In this document: piece by piece, positions 1-7,460 of the stretch
Numbering within the stretch: the first letter of the stretch is position 1
How the letters are laid out: each line of letters begins with the position of its first letter
Made by a program: the position numbers and the translations under genes
Assembly (NCBI GenBank): GCA_965368085.1
Contig: CBDULP010000033.1
Location: 1 to 23,380 of the forward strand
Direction: 5' to 3'
DNA from: Peptoclostridium sp965368085
Lineage (GTDB): Bacteria; Bacillota; Clostridia; Peptostreptococcales; Peptostreptococcaceae
Length of the DNA stretch: 23,380 bases
Notes under the pieces: model-generated
The model's database searches: none
The model's input: only the letters and a program-made list of their open reading frames with translations
Told to the model about the DNA's origin: nothing

Positions 1-24
1 GTGCCCTGTCCGGCGACAAGTAAT

Positions 25-53
25 ACTATACCAACTTTCAAAAAACATGTCAA
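25..53 (-). promoter_or_regulatory. Near-consensus sigma-A promoter firing out of the left edge
   Basis: On the minus strand, TTGACA (48-53) is followed by exactly 17 bases and TATAGT (25-30). The bases just upstream of the -35 box are rich in A and T runs, like an UP element. It cannot serve thrB, which lies upstream of it and is closed by its own terminator, so it drives something beyond position 1. The match quality and the start region resemble stable-RNA promoters of Firmicutes, but the transcript itself is outside the window, so that part is inference. Confidence 0.75.
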
Positions 54-181
54 CAGTTTTTAAAAACTTTTTTTATTAATGATATTCACTCGAACTTTTT
101 AATAATAATAGGCGTTTTAAGTGCGTAAATTTACGAATTATCATTCATGCATTTCAGCATATAGTTTCCACATTCACATAG

Positions 182-240
182 CGTACAAAAAAATGGCGCA
201 TTTGGGTCTTTGCTTGGTCAAAGCCCTTATCGCCATTTTT
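182..240 (-). terminator. Rho-independent terminator after thrB
   Basis: AAAAATGGCG (189-198) pairs with CGCCATTTTT (231-240). Inside, GGG-T-CTTTG (204-212) pairs with CAAAG-CCC (219-226). The minus strand leaves the stem in a run of T residues, about 50 bases past the thrB stop. The plus strand also has a T run, so the element could work in both directions, but I see no plus-strand gene here. Confidence 0.8.
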
Positions 241-291
241 CGAATTAAAGCTAAAAGTTTTAAAAAAGAAGTGGAAAATCTTAAGGTACTT

Positions 292-1185
292 TTATATATC
301 TATTCTTACCCCATGAGCATCCGTTTCTAACATTTTTATTTGCCATCCGCCTTTGATTCCTTCCAAAAACTCTCTCATTTTCTTTTCAAAGTCAGCATTT
401 TGGCTTTCCACAACCGAAATCAGAGTCGATCCCGATCCGCTTATAAATTCAGCTACGGCTCCAAGTTCTTCCGACTTTTTAAATATATCATCTATTCCAT
501 CTATGAGAGTCTTCCTGTAAGGCTGGTGGATCATATCCTTAGTGCAGCATCTTATCTTTTCAATTTCTCCCTTGTTGAATGCATTCACAAGCATCGCAAC
601 CCTTGATATGTTAAATACGCATTCGCTCGTTCCGTAGCTTTTAGGCATTACACCCCTGGCCTCTTCAGTGCTCACCTTGAAGCTTGGTATCATAACCGCA
701 AACCTCAGGTTTTCAGGCACGTCAATTTCAGAGTATATAACTTTTCCTTCATTTGAGAGCGATACAACCATCCCGCCCGTTATCGCAGGTACGACATTGT
801 CCGGATGGCCTTCAAGCTCTGTGGCTATATCTATTATGTCGTCTTGCGAAAGCTTTCCTCCCATAATGGCATTCGCAGCAGCTATTCCAGCAACTATCGC
901 CGAAGCGCTGCTTCCAAGACCTCTGCTAAGAGGTATGCTGCAGTCTTTCATCCTGATTTTGAATCCCTTGTAGTCATATCCATATCTCTCCAGCACGAAT
1001 ACAAGGCTCGTGTATACCAGGTTGTCTTCAAGAGGCAGATCTACATCCTCTCCATCCCATATTACATCAACGCCTTCTTCCTGCTCCTGTATTACAAATT
1101 CATTATACATGTTCAGCGCCATTCCAAGCGCATCAAATCCCGGTCCCATATTTGCCGTAGTAGCCGGCACTTTTATATTAAACAT
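292..1185 (-). CDS. thrB: Homoserine kinase (ThrB, GHMP kinase family)
   Basis: This 297-residue protein has the usual ThrB length. It phosphorylates homoserine with ATP to O-phosphohomoserine, the committed step to threonine, in the cytoplasm. Visible GHMP marks are the N-terminal PATTANMGPGFDALGMAL, the glycine/serine-rich ATP loop PLSRGLGSSASAIVAG (about 85-100), the EGHPDN segment (about 125-130) and the C-terminal SGSGSTL (about 249-255). The ATG start has a GGGGGG ribosome site 5 bases upstream. It is 100 bases downstream of the UPF0735 ACT gene with no strong terminator between them, so they probably form one unit controlled from the promoter near 1805-1833. No hom or thrC is present in this window. 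Function is assigned from family motifs. Confidence 0.95.
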   Translation of the reverse strand: MFNIKVPATTANMGPGFDALGMALNMYNEFVIQEQEEGVDVIWDGEDVDLPLEDNLVYTSLVFVLERYGYDYKGFKIRMKDCSIPLSRGLGSSASAIVAGIAAANAIMGGKLSQDDIIDIATELEGHPDNVVPAITGGMVVSLSNEGKVIYSEIDVPENLRFAVMIPSFKVSTEEARGVMPKSYGTSECVFNISRVAMLVNAFNKGEIEKIRCCTKDMIHQPYRKTLIDGIDDIFKKSEELGAVAEFISGSGSTLISVVESQNADFEKKMREFLEGIKGGWQIKMLETDAHGVRIDI

Positions 1186-1246
1186 ATAATCCCCCCACTA
1201 GCTTAATATCTCAAAATCACAATAAATAAGCTAAAACAACAAATCG

Positions 1247-1266
1247 ACCAGACTGTGCCGACTGGT
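1247..1266 (-). other. Weak hairpin between the ACT gene and thrB
   Basis: ACCAG (1247-1251) and CTGGT (1262-1266) can pair around a 10-base loop. The minus strand then continues GATTTGTTGTTTT. It could be a leaky terminator or an RNA-stability hairpin inside the operon. The stem is only 5 base pairs, so I call it cautiously. Confidence 0.3.
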
Positions 1267-1285
1267 TATTTCAGCCTAAAACGCC

Positions 1286-1732
1286 CTATTCCATGGCTAT
1301 AAGATTGGCCTTGAACACTCCACTCATATTGTTTACCTCTTCTATGAGCTCGTCTATATTCATTTCCATATTGCTAAGATCAAACGTTATGCTCACATTT
1401 GCAGCATTGTTTATCGGTATGTCCTGCGATATGGTAAGTATGTTTCCCTTTCTTTCGGCAATCTTGTCAAGTACATTCGAAAGAACTCCCGGAGTATGGT
1501 CCAGTATCATTATTATAGTAGCCTTTCTGCCCTTTGTAGCCTCGGAAACAGTGAAAACATAGTCCTTATATTTATAGAAAGTGCTCCTACTTATGCCAAG
1601 CATCTTGCATACATGCGTTATTCCCTTTGCCTGTCCCGTTCGAAGAAGGTCTTTTGCCTTTACCACCTTTTCGTACACGTCAGGAAGTATTTCCTTATCG
1701 ACTATAAGGTAACTGCTTTTATTTTCTCCCAT
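1286..1732 (-). CDS. UPF0735 ACT-domain protein (PheB-like)
   Basis: A 148-residue protein matching the UPF0735 family, long annotated as PheB in Bacillus. The N-terminal 60 residues are helical and include GITHVCKMLGISRSTFYKY (about 37-55), which reads like a helix-turn-helix. Residues about 70-147 form an ACT domain, with the DHTPGVLSNVLDKIAERKGNI pattern split across about 78-98. ACT domains bind small ligands, often amino acids, so the likely role is a ligand-sensing regulator rather than an enzyme; no catalytic domain is present. The ATG start is supported by GGAGGT 8 bases upstream. In other Firmicutes the family often sits beside hom, thrC or thrB, and here thrB follows. The exact ligand and target are unknown. 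Confidence 0.88.
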   Translation of the reverse strand: MGENKSSYLIVDKEILPDVYEKVVKAKDLLRTGQAKGITHVCKMLGISRSTFYKYKDYVFTVSEATKGRKATIIMILDHTPGVLSNVLDKIAERKGNILTISQDIPINNAANVSITFDLSNMEMNIDELIEEVNNMSGVFKANLIAME

Positions 1733-1804
1733 TCAAGAAAACCTCCAGTACTGTTTTGTTTATACTCCATATACAATTGTTTTCCATTCAAAGACTTTTG
1801 AGAT

Positions 1805-1833
1805 ATTATAACACATTTTGATTTTGTATACAA
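1805..1833 (-). promoter_or_regulatory. Sigma-A promoter for the ACT-thrB unit
   Basis: On the minus strand, TTGTAT (1828-1833) is followed by 17 bases and a perfect TATAAT (1805-1810). It lies about 73 bases upstream of the ACT start codon. The -35 box is embedded in the palindrome TTGTATACAA, so a protein bound there should compete with RNA polymerase. Confidence 0.75.
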
Positions 1834-1862
1834 CGTCTGGGGTGAAAATTGTATACAATTTT
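1824..1862. promoter_or_regulatory. Paired TTGTATACAA operators, GntR/FadR-like
   Basis: TTGTATACAA occurs at 1824-1833 and again at 1849-1858, 25 bases apart. The second copy extends to a perfect 18-base palindrome, AAAATTGTATACAATTTT (1845-1862). The core fits the TNGT-N2-ACNA pattern known for FadR-type GntR regulators and resembles the core of the Bacillus gnt operator. The first copy overlaps the -35 box and the second lies just upstream. Repression of the ACT-thrB unit is inferred from position. No GntR-family gene is in the window. Confidence 0.6.
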
Positions 1863-1930
1863 GCACGGCTGCTTTTTGCCGGCTGGAATCCATTATTTCC
1901 AGCTCATGGAATGGCTTTGCATTTACAGTT

Positions 1931-2122
1931 TTAAGCCTTCTTTTCCTTGATTTTTTTCTTTTTTAGAAGCCTAAGCTCCCTCAGCTTTCCAAACTTGTCG
2001 TCGCCATCCGCGTCTTCAAACAGAGAACACATAAGCCCCTTTTCCTTTGTTACGCAAAAGTTTCCGCTCCGTTTGCACATGTATTTGCCTTTTTCGCTGT
2101 CGTACTGTTCATTCTTACACAT
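1931..2122 (-). CDS. Small four-cysteine, lysine-rich hypothetical protein
   Basis: A 63-residue protein beginning MCKNEQYDSEKGKYMC. I chose this ATG because AGAGGTG lies 7 bases before it; the in-frame extension to 2221 lacks a ribosome site and runs into the proA terminator. Cysteines are at positions 2, 16, 23 and 32, a spacing that could hold a metal or an Fe-S centre. Residues 34-40 are acidic, and the tail from about 43 is strongly basic (LLKKKKIKEKKA). I do not recognise the family. It stands alone between the proBA terminator and the ACT promoter. Clean start, ribosome site and non-random composition suggest a real gene of unknown function. Confidence 0.6.
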   Translation of the reverse strand: MCKNEQYDSEKGKYMCKRSGNFCVTKEKGLMCSLFEDADGDDKFGKLRELRLLKKKKIKEKKA

Positions 2123-2211
2123 AGTGTTCACCTCTTGTGATTTCTTGTACTCTAATGCTATTTTACAACAAATCACCCCGCCATAAAATATTTCTTTTAC
2201 GGGTGTACATG

Positions 2212-2257
2212 AAAAAAGCACATGGCCGAGCTTTTTGATGCAGTCTCAACCATGTGC
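2212..2257 (-). terminator. Terminator of the proBA operon
   Basis: GCACATGG (2218-2225) pairs with CCATGTGC (2250-2257), and the minus strand exits into six T residues (2212-2217). The 24-base loop can fold a little further (GAG with CTC). It is about 87 bases past the proA stop. Confidence 0.75.
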
Positions 2258-2343
2258 AAAATTTTTCTTTCATTAATAGGCAATATACATTTTAAAATGC
2301 AGGCCAGAATAATCTATGACCTTTTCGATTTCCTATTGGCTTC

Positions 2344-3588
2344 CTACCTTATCTGTCCGTCCCCGAATATTATATACTTAGTGGAAGTAAGCTCCTTAAG
2401 ACCCATAGGGCCTCTTGCGTGAAGCTTTTGTGTGCTTATCCCAATCTCGGCTCCAAATCCGAATTCAGACCCGTCGGTGAACCTTGTAGACGCATTCACA
2501 TATACAGCCGCGGCGTCAACTTCTTCAAGGAACCTTTGAGAATTTGAATAGTCGTTTGTGATTATGGCCTCCGAGTGCCCGCTTCCATAGTGGCTTATGT
2601 GGTTCATTGCCTCGTCAATGCTGTCAACCACCTTCATTCCTATGACATAGTCAAGATATTCCGTGAACCAGTCCTCTTCAGTGGCCTTTTGGGCCTTTGG
2701 ATACATTGCCATTACCTTTGCATCCCCTATTACCTTAACGCCCTTGGCCTCAAGCTCTGCGCATATCCTTGGGACAAATTCTGCCGCGACACTTGAATGC
2801 ACAATAAGTTTTTCCGCAGCGTTGCAAACCCCAGGTCTTGAAGTCTTGGCGTTTATAACTATTCTGCTGGCCATGTCAAAATCTGCGCTTTCATCAACAT
2901 ATATGTGGCAGTTTCCAACTCCCGTTTCAATGACAGGAACTGTACTGTTTTGGACTACGGACTGTATAAGTCCCGCGCCTCCCCTTGGTATTAGCACGTC
3001 AAGGTATTCGTTGAGCTTCATCATCTCAAGAGCTACTTTCCTGTCAGTGTCCTCGACAAGCTGAAGTATCTCCCTTGGAGCTCCGCAATCCTCTAGAGCC
3101 GACTGTATAACATTCACTATGGCCATGTTTGAATTTATGGCCTCCTTGCCTCCCCTTAAAAGAGCCACGTTTGAACTTTTAAGGCACAGTCCGAATGCGT
3201 CCGCTGTAACGTTCGGCCTAGCCTCGTATATTATTCCGACAACCCCCATCGGAACCCTCTTTTGGCCTATTGTCATTCCGTTAGGCCTCTTTTTCATGAA
3301 AAGAACCTCGCCGACAGGATCGTCAAGGCCGGCTATGTCAACAAGCCCCTTTGCCATTGACTCTATTCTGCCCTTTCCAAGCGTTAGCCTGTCCAAAAGA
3401 GCCCCGCTTATTCCGTTTTCCTTTGCCGCATTTATGTCCTTTTCATTCGCCGCTATTATCTCATCCTGCTTTTCAATAAGCGCGTCTGCCGCCTTTATTA
3501 GTATCTCGTCTTTTTTAGCCCTTGAATATCTCGCAAGCTCTCTCGACGCCCTTTTTGCCTTTTTTCCCTTTTCTATAAGTTCACTCAA
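2344..3588 (-). CDS. proA: Gamma-glutamyl phosphate reductase (ProA)
   Basis: The 414-residue product has normal length for ProA. It reduces gamma-glutamyl phosphate with NADPH to glutamate semialdehyde, the second step of proline synthesis. The aldehyde-dehydrogenase-like fold shows in GVVGIIYEARPNVT (about 115-128), the LLRGGKEA segment (about 143-150), PRGGAGLI (about 201-208), the catalytic cysteine in SRPGVCNAAEK (Cys255) and FGFGAEIGISTQKLHARGP near the end. The start is TTG: GGAGGG lies 7 bases upstream, the next residues are SELIEKGKKAKRAS as expected for the family, and no ATG is placed as well. It follows proB by 81 bases and ends at a clear terminator. Confidence 0.96.
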   Translation of the reverse strand: MSELIEKGKKAKRASRELARYSRAKKDEILIKAADALIEKQDEIIAANEKDINAAKENGISGALLDRLTLGKGRIESMAKGLVDIAGLDDPVGEVLFMKKRPNGMTIGQKRVPMGVVGIIYEARPNVTADAFGLCLKSSNVALLRGGKEAINSNMAIVNVIQSALEDCGAPREILQLVEDTDRKVALEMMKLNEYLDVLIPRGGAGLIQSVVQNSTVPVIETGVGNCHIYVDESADFDMASRIVINAKTSRPGVCNAAEKLIVHSSVAAEFVPRICAELEAKGVKVIGDAKVMAMYPKAQKATEEDWFTEYLDYVIGMKVVDSIDEAMNHISHYGSGHSEAIITNDYSNSQRFLEEVDAAAVYVNASTRFTDGSEFGFGAEIGISTQKLHARGPMGLKELTSTKYIIFGDGQIR

Positions 3589-3669
3589 TGATTTTCCCTC
3601 CAGTCTTTTTTGTCCCTACAAACTTTATATTCTCAAGTTCACATTCTCATAAACGTTTTTATAGTCTTT

Positions 3670-4488
3670 CTATCTGTTTTGAGGCGCCACGAAATGAGTT
3701 CCTATTTCCTCGCCCTTTATTATGTCATACATTATGGAAGGATCGCTTCCATTTGCTATTACCGTATCTATGCCCGACTCGTAAGCTATCTGGGCAGCCT
3801 TTACCTTTGTTATCATTCCACCTGTTCCGAGAGTCGAACTGGTTCCCGATGCCAGCCTTTCTATGTCCCTTCCTATCTCCTCAATCCTTGAAAGGAGCTT
3901 TGCATCAGGATTTTTTCTAGGATCTCCCGTATAAAGCCCGTCTATATCCGTAAGAAGTATCAAAAGATCTGCATTCGTAAGCGACGCAACTGTAGCTGAA
4001 AGAGTGTCGTTGTCACCAAAAACTATCTCGTCTGTTGCTATTGTGTCATTTTCGTTCACAATCGGTATTACACCCATTTCCAAAAGGGCATTGAATGTAT
4101 TTTCTGCATTAGTCTTTGTCTCTTCGTTTTCCGTTACATATCTTGTGAGCAGAACCTGCGAGACTATCTGGTTGTAGTCGTTGAAAAACCTCTGATATAT
4201 CTTCATGAGCATGGCCTGCCCAACTGATGCCGCAGCCTGCTTTCCCTGTACTGTCTTTATTATTTCGCTGTCTCTGATTCCAAGCTTTGCAACTCCTACC
4301 CCTATAGCAGCCGAGGTCACAAGTATCACCTGTTTGCCCTGGTTGCTTATGTCCGAAAGAACCCTGGCTATTTTATCTATCCTTTCAAAATTAAGCTTTC
4401 CATTTGAATAAGTAAGAGTGGATGTTCCTATCTTTACTACCACTCTGTTTATGTCCTTACTGTATTTTTTAGTATTTTCAAAACTCAT
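3670..4488 (-). CDS. proB: Glutamate 5-kinase, short form without PUA domain (ProB)
   Basis: This 272-residue protein catalyses ATP-dependent phosphorylation of glutamate, the first step to proline. The amino-acid kinase fold is seen in VVVKIGTSTLTY (about 16-27), LVTSAAIGVGVAKLG (about 56-70), IPIVNENDTIATDEIVFGDNDTL (split over about 141-163) and GTGGMITKVKAA (about 221-232). The C-terminal PUA domain of the roughly 370-residue enzymes is absent; the protein ends soon after the kinase core (THFVAPQNR). Short forms are known in other bacteria. The ATG has AAAGGAAG 8 bases upstream. ProB and ProA form a physical complex in known systems, matching the operon order. I found no T-box leader signature upstream. 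Confidence 0.95.
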   Translation of the reverse strand: MSFENTKKYSKDINRVVVKIGTSTLTYSNGKLNFERIDKIARVLSDISNQGKQVILVTSAAIGVGVAKLGIRDSEIIKTVQGKQAAASVGQAMLMKIYQRFFNDYNQIVSQVLLTRYVTENEETKTNAENTFNALLEMGVIPIVNENDTIATDEIVFGDNDTLSATVASLTNADLLILLTDIDGLYTGDPRKNPDAKLLSRIEEIGRDIERLASGTSSTLGTGGMITKVKAAQIAYESGIDTVIANGSDPSIMYDIIKGEEIGTHFVAPQNR

Positions 4489-5099
4489 CAGTTCAACTTC
4501 CTTTCAAAACTTTTCTTTTATAGTATTATTTGACATGCGCATATAGCTGAATTTACCTCTTCCTTTTAACGCACTAAACTACTCTTTGCATGTCATTTAT
4601 TTAAATTCTTTCAGTTGAATACGATGAGCTTTCCGGCCGTTTTATAATCAAAATTGAAGCTTTCATAAACATCATTTCCTTTCAAATCGCATGGCAAGTC
4701 ACAAAATCGTACACGTCCAAATCGGCTTGTAATGTTACATGATTTGGATATATTTAAAAACGTGTATCTTATTATTTTATAATAGTTTGTCTTTTACGTA
4801 AACACTCATAACAAGCTTTTATGCCATGTGCTTTCAATACGTATGGTTTAATTTATATATATTCCAAGCTCTACCGAGTCGCCTGTACGTCTATTTTGCC
4901 ACATCCACGTTGCACAGCATATCAAAGTGAAAGGCATAAAACCGTAAATGTCACCGGTTTTATGCCTCCTATTTTTCTAAAACTCAAAATTTTAATTGGA
5001 GCATGAACCGCTCACAACTTATGCTAGCCATATTGTAGGTATGGATTTTTCCATTAAATAATCACTCCATTGGAATTCCATGGATTTGCCTATTTGTTT
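4489..5099. other. 611-base gap without a supported gene
   Basis: Neither strand has an open frame with a ribosome site and protein-like composition. A 61-codon plus-strand frame (4821-5006) runs through the hairpin at 4932-4967 and has a shadow-like composition. The proB promoter should lie here, but I cannot place it well; TTTACG-17-TAAAAT near 4770-4800 on the minus strand is only a weak candidate. There is room for a small RNA or a long proB leader, but I see no known riboswitch signature. Confidence 0.5.
4932..4967. terminator. Strong hairpin, possible cheV terminator
   Basis: AGGCATAAAACCG (4932-4944) and CGGTTTTATGCCT (4955-4967) form a perfect 13-base-pair stem with a 10-base loop. 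Plus-strand exit is CCTATTTTTCT; minus-strand exit is TTTCACTTTG, a poorer T run. The only known upstream gene for the minus direction is cheV, 130 bases away. The better tail faces the plus strand, where no gene is seen, so the true client is uncertain. Confidence 0.5.
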
Positions 5100-6005
5100 T
5101 TACAGACCCAGGAATCCGTCTATAAGCTCTATAAGCTGACCTATTTCAGGCTTGCTCATCTGCGCATCCGCACCGACTGAATGTCCTTTGTGCCTTAAGT
5201 CTCCTGTTATGAGCGATGAGAATATTACTACAGGAAGGCTCTTAAGAACCTTGTCTGTTTTTATCTTTTTAGTCAGAGTGTGTCCGTCCAGTTGAGGCAT
5301 TTCTATGTCTGTAACGAGAAGATTGACATTTTGCTTAAAATCGTCTCCCAGCTTTTCCTTAAGCGCTTCGAGGTACTGATAAGCCGCAAGGCCGTCGTTG
5401 AAGAAGGTGAGGTTCGAATACCCGGCTTTTGTAAGCACATCTTTTAGGAGTTTCCTTATCAGCGGCGAATCGTCTGCAAGCATTATCTTCTTGTTCATTC
5501 TGTTTTCTTTTGCATCTATGCCGCCCAATCTTTCTTCAGATATTCCAGTTGAAGGGCTTATGTCTATTACTATTTTTTCAAAGTCAAGCAATATGAGTAT
5601 ATTATTTTGATAGTTGATATTTCCTATTATAAGCGAGTTTTCTATTATGGAATCCGGCTTTTTTATGTCCTCCCATTTTATCCTGTGTATGCCTATTACC
5701 TTGTCCACAAGGAATGCCACTTTGAGATTGTTGAATTCACAAAGAAGAGTCATTCTACTGTCTTCAACTGTCGGCTTTTTATCAAGAACATATTTCATAT
5801 CTATTACACTTATTACATCGCCCCTTACAAGAGTTATCCCCGAAATTGCCGGGTGAGAATTCGGTATTTTATTGAGTGACTTAATGCTCAATATCTCTTT
5901 GACCTTTATTACGTTTATGGCATATTTTCTTCCCTCAACTTCAAATTCCAATATTTCAAGTTCTCCCGTACCTGATTCAAGAAGTATTCCTTTGTAGTCC
6001 TCCAT
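5100..6005 (-). CDS. cheV: Chemotaxis coupling protein CheV (CheW-receiver hybrid)
   Basis: A 301-residue protein. Residues about 13-150 form a CheW-like coupling domain (FEVEGRKYAINVIKVKEIL, GITLVRGDVISVIDM). Residues about 170-301 form a response-regulator receiver with the acidic pair in MLADDSP (Asp178-Asp179), phospho-acceptor Asp233 in LLVTDIEMPQLDGH and the conserved lysine in SKPE (Lys285). CheV couples receptors to CheA and, when phosphorylated, helps adaptation. I chose ATG 6005 because GGAGAG lies 7 bases before it; the upstream in-frame ATG at 6020 has no good site. It is apart from the main che operon, about 8 kb away, with its own flanking non-coding regions. Cellular location is the cytoplasmic face of receptor arrays. 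Confidence 0.94.
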   Translation of the reverse strand: MEDYKGILLESGTGELEILEFEVEGRKYAINVIKVKEILSIKSLNKIPNSHPAISGITLVRGDVISVIDMKYVLDKKPTVEDSRMTLLCEFNNLKVAFLVDKVIGIHRIKWEDIKKPDSIIENSLIIGNINYQNNILILLDFEKIVIDISPSTGISEERLGGIDAKENRMNKKIMLADDSPLIRKLLKDVLTKAGYSNLTFFNDGLAAYQYLEALKEKLGDDFKQNVNLLVTDIEMPQLDGHTLTKKIKTDKVLKSLPVVIFSSLITGDLRHKGHSVGADAQMSKPEIGQLIELIDGFLGL

Positions 6006-6254
6006 AATCATTCTCTCCATTTCTAAATGTATTTGTTTACATATTTTTCACGCTTCCCCGGTTCACTCGTCTGCATATTTATATCTTTAAATTTTAAACC
6101 TCCGATATCCATAATAATACTCACTGCCCAAATACCCCATTATTTAACATATATCCTTTTTTTATTTTTTTATTCAGTTTTCGCCCTGCATAGTTTAATC
6201 TTATAACATTTTTCATTAAAAAGTCATATGAATTTCGTCGATTTTTGTGTTTTT
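6006..6254. other. AT-rich intergenic region upstream of cheV
   Basis: No gene is visible. It should hold the cheV promoter. ATGACT-17-TATAAG on the minus strand around 6200-6235 is a weak candidate. A CCGATAT string near 6102 resembles a sigma-D -10 box, but it is on the plus strand with wrong spacing to the nearest TAAA. Confidence 0.4.
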
Positions 6255-6284
6255 CCAAAAAAAGACCAGCTTATGCCGGTCTTT
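6255..6284 (-). terminator. Rho-independent terminator after manC
   Basis: AAAGACC (6261-6267) pairs with GGTCTTT (6278-6284), with inner GC/GC pairs around a TTAT loop. The minus strand exits in seven T residues. It begins about 30 bases beyond the manC stop. Confidence 0.88.
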
Positions 6285-6312
6285 CAGTATATTAAAGTTC
6301 TTGAAATTGTAT

Positions 6313-7389
6313 TTACAGGTACTCATTCATTCCCTGCTTTTTCAAATGTTCTACTATCTTCTTCACATCCTGCGCCTTTTCCTTTGGGCACACAAGTATC
6401 GAATCGTCGGTTTCTATAACTATCATGTTATCAAGCCCTATTGTGGCTATGAGCCTTGAATTGCTATAAACTATTGAATTTCTGGTATCCAAACCCACAT
6501 TGTCTCCACGGATTATGTTACCCTTTTCATCTGCGTCAAATATGGCTCCAAGGGCGTCCCACGAACCGACGTCGTTCCATCCAAAATCCCCCGGCACAAC
6601 TACTACATCATCAGATCTTTCCATTACTCCATAGTCTATGGATGTACTTATCAGGCTTGGGTATATCTCGTGAAGCTTCTCGTATTCATCTTTACCGCCC
6701 ATGTAGATGGACAGGTTCTCAAGTTTCTTGTAGAGTTTTGGAAGAAACCTTTTGAAATCTTCAAGAATTTTTGAAACCCGCCATACAAACATCCCACTGT
6801 TCCAAAGGTATTCTCCCGATTCCATGTAGGCCTTTGCCGTTTCAAGTTCCGGCTTTTCAACAAATTCGTCCACATCATATGCGCTGTCCGCATATATGTG
6901 TCCAGTATCTTTCAAAAGCTTTATGTACCCGTATCCAGTTGATGGAAAAGTTGGCTTTATGCCTATTGTAACAAGATTCCCCGAGCTTTCTGCAATATCC
7001 ACGGCTCTTTCAAGTGTACTCTTAAAACCCGCCTCGTCCTTTATATAATGGTCTGATGGGAATACACACATTATGCCGTCCCCATGCCTTTTCTGTATGG
7101 CAAATGCGGCATATCCTATTGCCGCTGCCGTATTCCTCGCCGCAGGCTCATAGAGTATATTCAACGTGTCCGTGCATGCTATTGTGTCACTAAGGAGATC
7201 TCCCTGTTTTTCATTTGTGACTATGTATATGTCCTCCCTCTGAACGATAGAGGATATCCTGTCTATAGTCTCGTTTATCAGGGCGTCCCCTCCGCTCAAG
7301 TTCAAAAGCTGCTTAGGGGTTTTCTGCCTGCTTATCGGCCAAAACCTGGTGCCTCCACCACCTGCCATTATGACTGCAAATCTTTTCAT
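6313..7389 (-). CDS. manC: Mannose-1-phosphate guanylyltransferase
   Basis: A 358-residue nucleotidyltransferase that makes GDP-mannose from GTP and mannose 1-phosphate. The N-terminal signature MAGGGGTRFWPISRQKTPKQ (about 8-27) is the GDP-mannose pyrophosphorylase loop. FPSDHYIKD, STGYGYIK and FVEKPE follow in the usual order, and FGWNDVGSWD is seen in the C-terminal half. There is no fused isomerase cupin domain, so this is the short single-function type. ATG 7389 is chosen because GGAGGGG precedes it by 5 bases; the longer frame begins at a TTG upstream of that site. It lies 71 bases downstream of the malic enzyme gene and may be co-transcribed. GDP-mannose would feed surface glycan synthesis, as suggested by the polysaccharide genes at the right end. 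Confidence 0.94.
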   Translation of the reverse strand: MKRFAVIMAGGGGTRFWPISRQKTPKQLLNLSGGDALINETIDRISSIVQREDIYIVTNEKQGDLLSDTIACTDTLNILYEPAARNTAAAIGYAAFAIQKRHGDGIMCVFPSDHYIKDEAGFKSTLERAVDIAESSGNLVTIGIKPTFPSTGYGYIKLLKDTGHIYADSAYDVDEFVEKPELETAKAYMESGEYLWNSGMFVWRVSKILEDFKRFLPKLYKKLENLSIYMGGKDEYEKLHEIYPSLISTSIDYGVMERSDDVVVVPGDFGWNDVGSWDALGAIFDADEKGNIIRGDNVGLDTRNSIVYSNSRLIATIGLDNMIVIETDDSILVCPKEKAQDVKKIVEHLKKQGMNEYL

Positions 7390-7460
7390 AAAAATCCCCT
7401 CCAAGTCATATTCTATTTGTTTTACTTATACCCTTGAAGGGGCACTGTGAACATAAAAAA

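Noticed and set aside
124..135. CGTAAATTTACG palindrome as an operator for the outward promoter
   Set aside because: It is about 70 bases upstream of the -35 box, single copy, and AT-rich, so chance is likely.
121..330. Plus-strand open frame at the left edge
   Set aside because: It runs through the thrB terminator hairpin and overlaps the thrB 3' end, with no ribosome site.
4489..4800. T-box or other riboswitch upstream of proB
   Set aside because: The conserved T-box AGGGTGGNACCGCG string and a matching leader terminator are not visible.
4821..5006. 61-codon plus-strand frame in the gap upstream of proB
   Set aside because: It crosses the 13-base-pair hairpin, lacks a ribosome site and shows no family likeness.
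6090..6110. CCGATAT string as a sigma-D promoter for cheV
   Set aside because: It is on the wrong strand for cheV and the spacing to TAAA is about 10 rather than 15 bases.
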